64,000 nucleotides of DNA from assembly GCA_026990595.1 (NCBI GenBank), contig JALXCZ010000007.1, positions 1-64,000 on the forward strand, in the 5' to 3' direction. Position numbers and translations under genes: made by a program. Below the pieces are notes generated by a model that saw nothing but the letters and a program-made list of their open reading frames with translations, was not told the DNA's origin and did no database searches. The stretch comes from Sulfurovum sp. (GTDB lineage Bacteria > Campylobacterota > Campylobacteria > Campylobacterales > Sulfurovaceae). Positions 1-9,306 of the stretch are shown here, in pieces (position 1 is the first letter of the stretch; the number at the start of each line of letters is the position of its first letter).

Positions 1-252
1 TCTGAATAACCTAGACATTCACAATGGGTTTTGCAAATGTAAGATTGTGCAAGAGATTTACAAGTCCTAGCCGTAGCTAAGTCGAAGTAAATATCTTGTG
101 CAAGATTGCGTTTGCAAAGCCCACCCAAAGGGCATCACTAGCTTTCGTATATGCGTCGTTACTCTTTTTTGACTTAGCTAAGGCTAGGACTGCAAAAGAG
201 TGCCTAGCCTAGACAAAAGCTAGAGATGTTGTGAACGCCTAGGTTATTCAGA
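1..252. repeat. MITE-like element with 24-bp terminal inverted repeats
   Basis: The first 24 bases and bases 229-252 are inverted repeats of each other with two mismatches; the tips read TCTGAATAACCTAG and its complement. Inside are three more inverted pairs: 25-57 with 93-123, 63-83 with 171-191 (one mismatch in 21), and 133-145 with 216-228. Some pairs cross one another, so this is not a single hairpin. There is no convincing ORF. It fills most of the gene-free stretch 1-343; the rest (253-343) is AT-rich promoter DNA for the next gene. The size and terminal repeats suggest a non-autonomous mobile element, but no target-site duplication can be judged because the left end is the window edge. 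Confidence 0.55.
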
Positions 253-280
253 GGGTTCTATAAGTTTAACATAGATTAGT

Positions 281-286
281 TATAAT
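281..286 (+). promoter_or_regulatory. candidate -10 box for the regulator gene at 344
   Basis: TATAAT in an AT-rich stretch 58 bases before the ATG. No -35 box is visible, which is usual for Campylobacterota sigma-70 promoters. The palindrome at 302-318 would lie just downstream of the expected transcription start. Confidence 0.45.
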
Positions 287-301
287 ATTACTATTACAAA
301 A

Positions 302-318
302 TGATTATTTTTTAATCA
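302..318. promoter_or_regulatory. candidate operator, palindrome TGATTA-N5-TAATCA (copy 1)
   Basis: A perfect 6-5-6 dyad 26 bases before the start of the Fis-HTH regulator gene. The same 17-bp dyad recurs at 1761-1777 and 3690-3706 before the two amt genes. The spacing equals that of the classical NtrC site (TGCACC-N5-GGTGCA), and the regulator has an NtrC-type DNA-binding domain, so autoregulation is a reasonable inference. Confidence 0.5.
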
Positions 319-343
319 AATCATAAATATAAAAAGCACTTAT

Positions 344-1078
344 ATGGAACAATTTTTCACCAACTCAGAGCAAGTACAAAATATTATTAAAGGGTTTAAT
401 CTTACCAAGACCCTTTTTGTCTCTTCTATTATCATAGGTGAGCCTCATATCGGCAAGAAATCATTAGCAAGATACCTCTTTCCTGAAACACCTTTAGTCT
501 CAGGGGGAAATCAGGAAGAGGTAGTAAAAATGCTAAGTGAAGTTGACGAACTTATCATCACAGATTTTGAAAAACTTAGTAATCAAGAGTCACTCAATTT
601 GGATAACAAGCGTATTATTGCTACAGCAAACTATATAGGCAATCAACAAACCATAGACAATCTTTTTGCTTTTATTTATGCACTTCCGTCACTCAAAGAG
701 CGTGCTGAAGATACAAACTTTATTAAAAAAATGTTCATTAAAGAAGCACAGTCAAATCTTATGCTCAAAACAGTGGATATTCCCATAGAAGAGCTCCCCG
801 TTGACCTAAGAGAGAACAGTAAAAGTCTTAAAAGAACAATCTATCGCTATATGATGAATCATTCCATGAAAGCGGAAGATATACAAGAAGCTATCTACCA
901 TTACATCCTTGAAGAACTCAATGGCAATAATGGCTATAAGGAGCATCTAGGACTTTATGAAAAACCTCTTATTAAAGCCGGTCTAAAAAAGTTCGGTTCC
1001 CAATTGCAGCTTTCACAGGTATTGGGTATTAACAGAAATACACTTAGGAAAAAAATACATGAACACCATATCGATTGA
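344..1078 (+). CDS. NtrC-like Fis-family regulator, no receiver domain, degenerate AAA+ domain
   Basis: Probable DNA-binding regulator of the adjacent ammonium uptake genes. Residues about 30-150 resemble a worn AAA+ domain: the Walker A-like stretch GEPHIGKK has Lys where Ser/Thr is expected, the Walker B-like stretch is LIITDFE, and the GAFTGA loop that touches sigma-54 is missing. The last ~40 residues are a clear Fis-type helix-turn-helix (LGINRNTLRKKI). At 244 aa it is about half the length of NtrC and has no receiver domain. It overlaps the next gene by 20 bases. Without GAFTGA it is unlikely to activate sigma-54 RNA polymerase; a role as a repressor or simple DNA-binding switch is inferred. 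Confidence 0.7.
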   Translation: MEQFFTNSEQVQNIIKGFNLTKTLFVSSIIIGEPHIGKKSLARYLFPETPLVSGGNQEEVVKMLSEVDELIITDFEKLSNQESLNLDNKRIIATANYIGNQQTIDNLFAFIYALPSLKERAEDTNFIKKMFIKEAQSNLMLKTVDIPIEELPVDLRENSKSLKRTIYRYMMNHSMKAEDIQEAIYHYILEELNGNNGYKEHLGLYEKPLIKAGLKKFGSQLQLSQVLGINRNTLRKKIHEHHID

Positions 1079-1763
1079 TTTTCAAAAATTCATAGACTGG
1101 GATAACAGCCCTTTTATACTCTTTAGTGCACAGGGTAAGATACTCTACCTAAACAATACAGCAGAAATACTCTTTGGTTATGTCTCCAAAAAAGAGCTTT
1201 ATGACTTAGCACTAGCCTATGCCCCGAAAAGTTTTGGACATAAGACAACCACCCTTGCACTCAACTACGACTCATTCAGTTTTTATGCTATTACCGTAGG
1301 ATATGAGGATGAAGAGCAGATTTCTATACGTTTTTACAACGCACCGCGTACCAAATCTGCAACACCCATAGAACAAGACAAACTGGTAACTACAGATATC
1401 AACCTTCTGCTTGAAGCAAATATCACACTCTTTAAGACAAAGAACAACAATACTTTAAGACTTTTAGCAGACCCGGATATCCCCTCTTTTAAAATAGATC
1501 AGAACAGATTTTCCAAACTGCTTAGAAAAACCCTGGATACATTCAGATCTTCTGACTCTATTCATATTACACTTAAACTCTTAGTAGGTGAGCATGTCAT
1601 CATTTCAGGCAAAAAAAAGCCTATTGTTCAACTCAGCATTGAAGCAAACGGACGTTACAATGAGAGCGATGAAGAGATACGTACACTGGCAACACAAAGC
1701 CACATTACCCTGCTTCTCAAAGAGAGAACCATTAAATTGGAGATCCCTCTTATTCAAGATTGA
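1059..1763 (+). CDS. PAS-domain protein resembling a degenerate NtrB-type histidine kinase
   Basis: Residues about 10-80 look like a PAS sensor domain (SPFILFSAQGKILYLNN). I see no phosphoacceptor H-box. Residues ~110-234 keep the outline of a HATPase domain: an N-box-like helix (DQNRFSKLLRKTLD) and a G1-like stretch (PIVQLSIEANGR) in which the usual Asp-Gly signature is not kept. It therefore looks like an NtrB relative that has lost catalysis. It overlaps the upstream regulator gene by 20 bases, so the two are surely co-transcribed and may form a protein pair. A signalling role through protein contact is inference. Confidence 0.55.
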   Translation: MNTISIDFQKFIDWDNSPFILFSAQGKILYLNNTAEILFGYVSKKELYDLALAYAPKSFGHKTTTLALNYDSFSFYAITVGYEDEEQISIRFYNAPRTKSATPIEQDKLVTTDINLLLEANITLFKTKNNNTLRLLADPDIPSFKIDQNRFSKLLRKTLDTFRSSDSIHITLKLLVGEHVIISGKKKPIVQLSIEANGRYNESDEEIRTLATQSHITLLLKERTIKLEIPLIQD

Positions 1764-1777
1764 TTAAAAATTAATCA
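1761..1777. promoter_or_regulatory. candidate operator, palindrome TGATTA-N5-TAATCA (copy 2)
   Basis: Perfect 6-5-6 dyad overlapping the stop codon of the PAS gene and centred about 78 bases before the first amt start. Not followed by a T-tract, so it does not read as a terminator. Confidence 0.5.
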
Positions 1778-1846
1778 TGACTCTGATAAAAAGCATCTCT
1801 TTTAGATGTTATTATTTCTTTGAAAATTATTTTAAAGGAAAACAGC

Positions 1847-3154
1847 ATGAAGTTAAAACTTTTCGCTCTACTGGCATCGTTGATGCCGATCGCCGCTATG
1901 GCAGAAGACAAACTCGATACGGGTGACACAGCATGGATGATGATCTCCACTGCACTGGTACTGCTCATGACACCTGCAGGTCTTGCACTGTTCTACGCAG
2001 GTATGACAAGAAGTAAAAATGCATTGAACACTTACGCTATGGTCATGGGTGCGTTTGTGCTTGCTTTTGTGGTATGGATCATTGCCGGATATTCCATTGC
2101 CTTCGGTACCTCGGAAGCAGCCGGAATCCAAAAATTCATTGGTGGATTTGGAAATGTCTTCCTAAACGGTATTAAATGGACTGATCTTAGTGGAACCTAT
2201 CCTACATATGTATTTGTTGCATTTCAAGGTACATTTGCGGCTATTACTGTAGCGATTGCTTCAGGTTCAGTCATCGGACGTATGAAATTCTCAACATGGA
2301 TGGTGATCGTAGCGCTTTGGGGTCTGGTTGTTTATGCACCTATTACACATATGGTATGGGGTGGAGACGGTGCCCTTCTTTTTGATGCAGGTGCACTTGA
2401 CTTTGCCGGTGGTACAGTTGTACATATGAATGGTGGTTTAGCAGGTCTTGTACTTGCCATCCTTATAGGTAAAAGAGCAGGATACCCTAAAGTTGCAATG
2501 CAGCCATTCAGTATTCTCTTTACGGCTGCTGGTGCTGCTATTTTATGGTTTGGTTGGTATGGATTTAATGCTGGTTCAGCATTTGGTGCCAATGCAGTTG
2601 CAGGTGTTGCACTGCTTACTACCACCATTGCCACAGCAGCTGCAGGTCTTACATGGTTGATCGTTGAGTGGATAGTCTATAAGAAACCAACCCTTCTCGG
2701 TATCGCTTCAGGAATTGTTGCAGGACTTGTTGCCATTACACCTGCTGCAGGATTTGTAGGTATCGGTGGTGCATTCATTGTAGGTATCGGTGGATCACTT
2801 ATTGGATTCTTCGGTGTAGTTAAACTGAAGAAAATATTTGGTTATGATGATTCTCTTGATGCATTTGGTATTCACTTCCTAGCTGGTCTCTGGGGTGCAT
2901 TAATGACAGGTGTACTTGCATTGAATGATAAAGATCTTCTTTGGGATGGTCCGATGAAAGCCAGTGGTGACAGAATGGGACAATTCATGGTTCAGGTTGA
3001 GTCAGTAGTTGTTGTTGGTCTATGGACACTCATCGGTACAGTGGTAGTTTATTATGTTGCGTCTGCACTCACAGGTGGAGCAAGAGTAGATGAAGAGACA
3101 GAATATAACGGTCTTGATGAAGCTATACATGGAGAAAAAGGAATTAACATTTAA
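1847..3154 (+). CDS. amtB: ammonium transporter Amt (first copy, with signal peptide)
   Basis: Inner-membrane ammonium channel of the Amt/Mep/Rh family, 435 aa. The twin pore histidines are present at H193 (GTVVHMNGG) and H343 (DAFGIHFLAG). A cleavable signal peptide is evident (LFALLASLMPIAAMA), as in E. coli AmtB, followed by about 11 membrane segments. I start at 1847 because AAAGGAA lies seven bases upstream and the signal peptide begins there; an in-frame ATG at 1820 lacks these. It is followed by a PII gene, the usual partner that plugs the channel under nitrogen sufficiency. The palindrome at 1761-1777 lies just upstream. Confidence 0.95.
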   Translation: MKLKLFALLASLMPIAAMAEDKLDTGDTAWMMISTALVLLMTPAGLALFYAGMTRSKNALNTYAMVMGAFVLAFVVWIIAGYSIAFGTSEAAGIQKFIGGFGNVFLNGIKWTDLSGTYPTYVFVAFQGTFAAITVAIASGSVIGRMKFSTWMVIVALWGLVVYAPITHMVWGGDGALLFDAGALDFAGGTVVHMNGGLAGLVLAILIGKRAGYPKVAMQPFSILFTAAGAAILWFGWYGFNAGSAFGANAVAGVALLTTTIATAAAGLTWLIVEWIVYKKPTLLGIASGIVAGLVAITPAAGFVGIGGAFIVGIGGSLIGFFGVVKLKKIFGYDDSLDAFGIHFLAGLWGALMTGVLALNDKDLLWDGPMKASGDRMGQFMVQVESVVVVGLWTLIGTVVVYYVASALTGGARVDEETEYNGLDEAIHGEKGINI

Positions 3155-3170
3155 TTAAAGGTTAATTTAC

Positions 3171-3639
<469 letters not shown>

Positions 3640-3641
3640 CT

Positions 3642-3670
3642 CTAAAAGGTCGATAGAATCGACCTTTTAG
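3642..3670 (+). terminator. hairpin terminator after first glnK
   Basis: Perfect 12-bp stem (CTAAAAGGTCGA and its complement) with a 5-base loop, three bases after the stop codon. There is no long T-tract immediately after it, but the stem ends in a run of T. Confidence 0.7.
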
Positions 3671-3689
3671 AAGATTTACTACTATGAAC

Positions 3690-3706
3690 TGATTAAAAAT
3701 TAATCA
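3690..3706. promoter_or_regulatory. candidate operator, palindrome TGATTA-N5-TAATCA (copy 3)
   Basis: Same 17-bp dyad as copies 1 and 2. Here the symmetry extends to 10 bp on each side (3687-3709) and a T-run follows, so it could also act as a second terminator. It lies downstream of a stronger terminator and about 128 bases before the second amt start, which favours an operator or upstream activator site. Confidence 0.45.
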
Positions 3707-3825
3707 GTTTTTTCTACTGTTTTTAAAAAAAAACTATTTTTTTGCCTAAATATCAATCACTTTATCGGAAAATACCCTTTTTATTTTCTATACACTAATA
3801 CTATTCAAGTTTATTAGGAGAAAAA

Positions 3826-4998
3826 ATGGAAATGAATTATGTGATAGACACATTCTTTGCACTTTTTACCATGACCCTTATTATTTTCATGGTACCCGGT
3901 TTTGCTATGCTAGAAGCAGGATTGGTAAGAACAAAGAATGTTACTTCGGTATTGACAGTCAATGTTATGATCTATGCTGTGGCATCAATGGCCTTTTTAC
4001 TGATAGGATATAAGTACGCTTTTGGAAGTTGGGATCATCAGGACAGCATCAACAAATATGCTTTTTTTCTCTTTCAAATGGCTTTTGTAGGCAAAGTGGT
4101 CAATATAATGAGTGGGGGTGTAAGTGAACGTTCCCGTATTATTCCTCTGGTACTCTTTACTGTTATCGTAGGTGCTTTTCTCTACCCAACCATTGTCAAT
4201 CTGACATGGGGTGCAAACTTTTTGGCAGGTACCGCTTTTGATATTTCTGCCATGCATGATCTTGCGGGCTCGACAGTCATACACTCTACAGGAGGATGGG
4301 CTCTTCTTGCAGCAATACTGATCATGGGTCCAAGACGTGGAAGATACAAAAAAAATGGAGCCATTCAGGTTATTCCGGCTTCCAATATTCCTCTTGTCGT
4401 ACTGGGTGCCTTTCTCCTATGGATAGGATGGTTCGGTTTTAACGGTGGATCAGTCGGAGCTATCTCAAGCAAGGAGAATGCTGATGCCGTTGCACTGACT
4501 ATTATGAATACCAATACAGCCGGACTTGCAGGAGCGATCATCGGCTGGTTGATCACCTATTTCCGCTATAAAAAATTCGATGTGACCATGATCTTGAATG
4601 GTGCGTTGGGCGGATTGGTAGCTATTACAGCAGGTCCTGATCTCTATGATATATATACCCCTATACTCATTGGAGCGATCGGTGGTACCTTGGTTGTCTT
4701 TTTTGTACCGTTTTTCGACAAACTCAGAATGGATGATCCTGTTGGTGCACTTTCAGTGCATTTGGTCAACGGTATTTGGGGGACACTGGCAGTAGGTATC
4801 TTTGCTGATGTCAGTTTTCTGGCACAACTTAAAGGTGTAGTGATGACGGGGGTTATTGTTTTTCCACTCTCATTTGTCATTATCTACAGTATCAACAAAG
4901 TCTTCTCTCTTCGTGCAGAAGATGAAGAGCAGCTCGAAGGAATCGATGCAACCGAGTGTGGTATAGAATCCTATCCTGAATTTAAGCGCAGTATCTAA
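3826..4998 (+). CDS. ammonium transporter Amt (second copy, no signal peptide)
   Basis: Second Amt/Mep/Rh channel, 390 aa, clearly diverged from the first. Pore histidines H153 (STVIHSTGG) and H312 (LSVHLVNG) are present. There is no signal peptide; the first membrane helix begins at about residue 8. AGGAG lies six bases before the ATG. A PII gene follows after 23 bases, so this is a self-contained amt-glnK unit with its own upstream region (3671-3825). The two channels may differ in affinity or in which PII they bind; that is inference. Confidence 0.93.
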   Translation: MEMNYVIDTFFALFTMTLIIFMVPGFAMLEAGLVRTKNVTSVLTVNVMIYAVASMAFLLIGYKYAFGSWDHQDSINKYAFFLFQMAFVGKVVNIMSGGVSERSRIIPLVLFTVIVGAFLYPTIVNLTWGANFLAGTAFDISAMHDLAGSTVIHSTGGWALLAAILIMGPRRGRYKKNGAIQVIPASNIPLVVLGAFLLWIGWFGFNGGSVGAISSKENADAVALTIMNTNTAGLAGAIIGWLITYFRYKKFDVTMILNGALGGLVAITAGPDLYDIYTPILIGAIGGTLVVFFVPFFDKLRMDDPVGALSVHLVNGIWGTLAVGIFADVSFLAQLKGVVMTGVIVFPLSFVIIYSINKVFSLRAEDEEQLEGIDATECGIESYPEFKRSI

Positions 4999-5018
4999 AA
5001 ATATATAAAAAGGATTAA

Positions 5019-5362
<344 letters not shown>

Positions 5363-5363
<1 letters not shown>

Positions 5364-5382
5364 GGTTGGCTTTAGCCAACCT
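5363..5382. terminator. bidirectional hairpin terminator shared by glnK and yigZ
   Basis: Eight-bp stem AGGTTGGC/GCCAACCT with a TTTA loop, followed by a T-rich tract. Its left edge is the last base of the glnK stop codon, and its right arm is inside the 3' end of the convergent yigZ gene. Confidence 0.75.
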
Positions 5383-5932
5383 GTAATTTTTTAAACTTTT
5401 CTATTTTATCTTCACTCCCTATAATCCCCCACATTACACTGTCAACACCAAAATCACGTTCATACTGCGTAATACCAAGTTTTTTAAGCCTATAAAGTGT
5501 TTTGTCTACCCCACTGTAAGGAGTAGAAAAAGAATGCTTTACCTCTTTTTCATAATGTACAAAATTTGCTTCGGTTAGTACATTTTTAACAGCCAAAGCA
5601 TAAGCTCTTGCCATACCAGCTGTTCCAAGTTTGATCCCGCCAAAATAACGTACAATCAATACAGCACAGTTTATAAGCTCTTCTCCACGCAGAACATTAA
5701 GTGCCGGAACACCTGCACACCCCTTTGGTTCACCATCATCCGAACTGTTCTCCACAACTTGATCAAACTCATTTAAATAACGAAGTGCATAAATTACGTG
5801 ATTGGCTTTTGGATGTTCAGCTTTCAGTCTCTTCTGCAATCCACCATATTCGGATATAGGCACTAAATGGACAATAAATTTTGAACGATTGACCTCAGTC
5901 GTATAGAAACAGGAACACTTAATTATCTGCAT
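5372..5932 (-). CDS. yigZ: YigZ/IMPACT family protein (UPF0029)
   Basis: Member of the YigZ/IMPACT family, 186 aa. The family signature SSDDGEPKGCAG followed by RYFGGIKLGTAGMARAY is present in the N-terminal domain; a ferredoxin-like C-terminal domain follows. In bacteria its exact role is unclear; links to translation and peptide handling have been proposed for relatives. Start at 5932 is the ATG in a TGATG overlap with the upstream VanZ-like gene. Its last codons are part of the terminator stem shared with glnK. Confidence 0.9.
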   Translation of the reverse strand: MQIIKCSCFYTTEVNRSKFIVHLVPISEYGGLQKRLKAEHPKANHVIYALRYLNEFDQVVENSSDDGEPKGCAGVPALNVLRGEELINCAVLIVRYFGGIKLGTAGMARAYALAVKNVLTEANFVHYEKEVKHSFSTPYSGVDKTLYRLKKLGITQYERDFGVDSVMWGIIGSEDKIEKFKKLQVG

Positions 5933-6318
5933 CAAATCACTCTACGCAAATACTTATAAAGTTTCAAACCGATAAAACTTCCTATTGTATCTGCAGCAAT
6001 ATCTGCCCAGTCACTGCTTCTGCTAATACTGAAAAGCTGTGAAACTTCTATGAAGCCACCATAGGCTATAAGAAGTAACAATGCAGTCCAATAATGTACA
6101 CGGTAAGACAATCTCAGTAATATTCCCAATACAATAAATGCCAGTATATGATGTGCTTTATCATTCAAATTTCCTATGTGTGGTGCTATCTCCTGTGGTA
6201 CCACTGCAGCTATATAACTGACCATAAGTGCCAGCCAAAACAGTACTTTAAATTGGGAACGATACTTATAAAGTTTTGATCTTTTCAACCACAAACTCCA
6301 CAAATTTCTCAGAATCAT
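5932..6318 (-). CDS. VanZ-like family membrane protein
   Basis: Small inner-membrane protein of about 128 aa with three to four hydrophobic helices and the VanZ-like C-terminal pattern (EVSQLFSISRSSDWADIAADTIGSFIG). VanZ relatives outside Enterococcus have no firm function. The reading frame overlaps the end of hemH by 53 bases. A later TTG at 6288 has GGAG seven bases upstream and would shorten the overlap to 23 bases, so the true start may be there. It is translationally coupled to yigZ (TGATG). Confidence 0.75.
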   Translation of the reverse strand: MILRNLWSLWLKRSKLYKYRSQFKVLFWLALMVSYIAAVVPQEIAPHIGNLNDKAHHILAFIVLGILLRLSYRVHYWTALLLLIAYGGFIEVSQLFSISRSSDWADIAADTIGSFIGLKLYKYLRRVI

Positions 6319-7210
6319 TCAAACATTTGGCTACCACATAATCATCATACTTTAACTTATCGGCAATTTCACGATGCTCTATATCCAATTCAAACAGTGT
6401 CTCAGAATTATCTATGGTAAATGCCAAAGGGTAAATAATTACTTTCTTATGGCTGGGATTTCGAAGTACATTAGCAAGATTTGGTTCAAGCCATGCCGCA
6501 CTTCCTACTTTAGACTGATAAACAAGCTTAATATCATGGAACTCTATCCCTTTGCATGTTAAATAGGTTTTTATAGCAGAAACATTCCCTTCAACCTGAT
6601 TCTGATAAGGATCACCTGCTTTGATGATACTAAGAGGAAGTCCATGTGCAGAAAGAAGCAGATCATACATTTTTGTCTCTTTGCCCTTCATGGCTTCCAT
6701 AATCTTTTCACAACTTGCTTCTATATAACGATAGTCATCATAATATGGATCTATCACTGTTATTTTAGGTCTATACCCCATTGCTTTACATCTGGACTCT
6801 ATATCTACTACAGATGAAAGTGTAGTAGTCGTTGAGTATTGCGGATACATAGGGAAAAGGATCAGTTCCTCTACCCCATCATTCTTACACATTTCCAATG
6901 TTCTATCAGCAAAAGGAGGTACATATCGCATAGCAGGATAGACAGGTATATCAAGATGCTCTTTTAATTTCTTTATAAGCCTATTTGTAAGTTCGGGAAG
7001 TGGTGACTTCCCTCCTAACAACCTATAATTCTCTTTCACATCTCCCAGACGTTCTGAGATAATAATGTTGGCAACAAATTTACGCGCATAAGGGTTCATC
7101 GTCAATATATTTTTATCGGCAAACATATTACGTAGAAAGAGTTCAACCTCTTCAATGTTATTTGGTCCACCCATGTTAAGCAGTAAAAGTGCCTGTTTTT
7201 TGTAATTCAT
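6266..7210 (-). CDS. hemH: ferrochelatase HemH
   Basis: Inserts Fe2+ into protoporphyrin IX, the last step of heme synthesis; 314 aa, the usual length. The N-terminus LLLLNMGGPNN, the metal-site histidine H189 in LLSAHGLP, and the later VYQSKVGSAAWLEP segment match the family. It is the first gene of a three-gene minus-strand run (hemH, vanZ-like, yigZ) and is divergent from kdsB. The intergenic space to kdsB (7211-7288) presumably carries both promoters. Confidence 0.95.
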   Translation of the reverse strand: MNYKKQALLLLNMGGPNNIEEVELFLRNMFADKNILTMNPYARKFVANIIISERLGDVKENYRLLGGKSPLPELTNRLIKKLKEHLDIPVYPAMRYVPPFADRTLEMCKNDGVEELILFPMYPQYSTTTTLSSVVDIESRCKAMGYRPKITVIDPYYDDYRYIEASCEKIMEAMKGKETKMYDLLLSAHGLPLSIIKAGDPYQNQVEGNVSAIKTYLTCKGIEFHDIKLVYQSKVGSAAWLEPNLANVLRNPSHKKVIIYPLAFTIDNSETLFELDIEHREIADKLKYDDYVVAKCLNDSEKFVEFVVEKIKTL

Positions 7211-7288
7211 TCTTATTATCCCTTGGTTGCTTGCTATTTTAGCATAGAGAGTGTAAAATCATACATAATATTACACAAAAGGTACTCT

Positions 7289-8008
7289 ATGATCATTATT
7301 CCTGCACGTATCGGATCAAGTCGTTTTCCTAATAAGGTATTGGCTGACATTGGCGGTATGCCTATGGTGGTAAAAACAGCTAAAAGTGTCGAAGAGATTG
7401 ATGCTGTTGTGATCGCAACAGATTCACAGGAGGTAATCAATATTGCCAAAGAACACGACATCCAAGCTGTACTTACCTCGACAGAACATCAAAGTGGTAC
7501 AGACCGTATCTATGAAGCGGCACAAAAGCTTGGTTTGAATGAAAATGAGATCATTATCAATGTACAGGGAGATGAACCTTTTATTGAGACTGACGTTGTA
7601 CAGGCTATTTATGATCTAACCAAAAAGAACAGGAATAATGAAAATATCATGATGAATTCATGCTACAAGACCATCTCCAATCCTGAGGCAGATGATCCCA
7701 ATATTGTCAAAGTTGTAACAGACAAAGAAGATATCGCACTCTATTTTTCAAGAGCTAAAATTCCTTACCCAAGAGATCATCATTTTGATCAGTATAAAGG
7801 ACATTTGGGAATTTACGGTTTTACCGTAAGATCATTACAAAAATTTTGTACCCTTACCTCTGCCCCGCTTGAAGAGATAGAAAAATTGGAACAATTACGA
7901 GCCCTCTACCACGGTTACCGGGTAGCCATGATAGAAGTAGATACAGAAAGTTTTGGGATAGACACGCCCGAAGATCTGGAAAAAGCTATTAAGCATCATA
8001 GACTTTAA
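7289..8008 (+). CDS. kdsB: 3-deoxy-manno-octulosonate cytidylyltransferase (CMP-KDO synthetase)
   Basis: Activates KDO as CMP-KDO for lipid A-core assembly; 239 aa in the cytoplasm. The N-terminal nucleotide-binding pattern IIIPARIGSSRFPNKVL and the later INVQGDEPFI are diagnostic. Start at 7289 is supported by AAAGG seven bases upstream and by the family N-terminus; the in-frame ATG at 7223 would add 22 unrelated residues running into the hemH promoter. It ends at a strong hairpin facing the convergent pilus cluster. Confidence 0.96.
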   Translation: MIIIPARIGSSRFPNKVLADIGGMPMVVKTAKSVEEIDAVVIATDSQEVINIAKEHDIQAVLTSTEHQSGTDRIYEAAQKLGLNENEIIINVQGDEPFIETDVVQAIYDLTKKNRNNENIMMNSCYKTISNPEADDPNIVKVVTDKEDIALYFSRAKIPYPRDHHFDQYKGHLGIYGFTVRSLQKFCTLTSAPLEEIEKLEQLRALYHGYRVAMIEVDTESFGIDTPEDLEKAIKHHRL

Positions 8009-8033
8009 TAGTTTTTATATGAAAACTATTAAA
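8004..8033. terminator. hairpin terminator between kdsB and the pilus cluster
   Basis: Perfect 12-bp stem (TTTAATAGTTTT and complement) with a 6-base loop spanning the kdsB stop codon. A second A/T-only hairpin (GAAAGAAAAA/TTTTTCTTTC, 8036-8058) follows directly, so termination in both directions is likely. Confidence 0.7.
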
Positions 8034-8058
8034 GAGAAAGAAAAAACCTTTTTCTTTC

Positions 8059-9306
8059 TTAACCTTTAACTGCTTTACCAAGATCCCACATTGGCATAAA
8101 TATACCCAGTGCCATCAGAAGTACCAACCCTGCAATAAAGAACATCATAATTGGCTCTATATATGTAGAAAGGTTATCAATAAGATCCTGAAATTGCATA
8201 TCATAATACTGCGTGACCTTATCCAGCATTGCATCCAATTGTCCACCTGCTTCTCCGGCTTTGATCATTTGAAGCAGCATATTTTCATACAGACCCGTGA
8301 TCTCAAAGGCTTCAGCAAGATTCATTCCTCGACCGATATTTGCATTGACTGTCAAAAGTTGTTCTTTTATTGCCAGATTATCAACCATTCCAACTGCTGT
8401 GCTTAACGCTTCAGAGACAGGAATTCCCGATTTTACCAACTCACCGAAAACCAGATTATATTTGTGCATCGTAGAGAGAAATATTGCCTTATTAATAAGA
8501 TAAAATTTAGGATGTATCATCAACTTATCCATGCTGTATTTGAAATCTCTATTGTTTTTATAAAAATATTTAACGGAAAAAATAGAAGCAAATAAAATAA
8601 CTAAAAGCAATATTCCATAATTACTGAATGCCCACTCTAATTTAAGAAGTATCTGTGTTGGCAATGGAAGTTCTGTTTTAAACTTAGAAAAAATATCTTT
8701 AAATTTTGGTACAACCACCATAATAAGTATGGTAAAAGCAATTCCCATTGCAGTCAGTGTAATAAGAGGTGAACGAATTGCTTTTTTGAATTTAGCTGTG
8801 TTATCTCTGATATTCTCTAAAATATCTGCAAGTTTATGATAAGATTCAGAAATATTACCTGTTCTCTCACCAAGATTTGTCATAGCAAGTGCCACATGTC
8901 CAAACTCTTCCGTATAAGGTTCCATGGCATCAGACATACTGTTTCCGGCATTAATATCACTGTTTATTTTTGTATAGATCTCTTTAAGCTGTTTATTGTG
9001 GGTATTGTCAGCAACATCTTCAAGAGTATCATTGATCGCAATACCCGCATCAGTCATAACAGCAATCTGTCTAATAGTAGATATTTTATCATTAATAGGA
9101 ATTTTTGATTTAAAAGATTTTTTAAGCCCGTCAAACAATTCAGATATACTATCTTCAAGTGGCGCTGATGTCTCAACTGCTTTCATTACCATTGTACGGG
9201 GAAACTTGTTTTTGGCCAATTTAACCGCAGTCATTCGCGAATCAGCTTTAATCAGTTCCTCCCGCTTTTTGCCCTTATCCATGATCGTAACATTAAAATA
9301 TCCCAT
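8059..9306 (-). CDS. type II secretion/pilus inner-membrane platform protein (GspF/PilC/MshG-like)
   Basis: Polytopic platform protein of type IV pilus and type II secretion machines, 415 aa. Two repeated T2SSF domains (about residues 65-190 and 270-395) are each followed by membrane helices. It is translationally coupled to the ATPase gene upstream through a TAATG overlap. Its position as last gene after an MshE-like ATPase matches mshG in the MSHA gene order. Confidence 0.9.
   Translation of the reverse strand: MGYFNVTIMDKGKKREELIKADSRMTAVKLAKNKFPRTMVMKAVETSAPLEDSISELFDGLKKSFKSKIPINDKISTIRQIAVMTDAGIAINDTLEDVADNTHNKQLKEIYTKINSDINAGNSMSDAMEPYTEEFGHVALAMTNLGERTGNISESYHKLADILENIRDNTAKFKKAIRSPLITLTAMGIAFTILIMVVVPKFKDIFSKFKTELPLPTQILLKLEWAFSNYGILLLVILFASIFSVKYFYKNNRDFKYSMDKLMIHPKFYLINKAIFLSTMHKYNLVFGELVKSGIPVSEALSTAVGMVDNLAIKEQLLTVNANIGRGMNLAEAFEITGLYENMLLQMIKAGEAGGQLDAMLDKVTQYYDMQFQDLIDNLSTYIEPIMMFFIAGLVLLMALGIFMPMWDLGKAVKG

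Noticed and set aside
1820-1846. Longer N-terminus for the first Amt
   Set aside because: The extra residues have no ribosome-binding site upstream and would spoil the signal peptide.
2332-2634. Antisense reading frames inside amt and other genes
   Set aside because: They have no ribosome-binding site, show unusual amino acid composition and mirror the real gene; treated as shadows.
3687-3709. Simple terminator for glnK
   Set aside because: A stronger 12-bp hairpin already lies at 3642-3670, and the same dyad recurs before two other genes where no terminator is needed, so an operator is more likely, though a dual role is not excluded.
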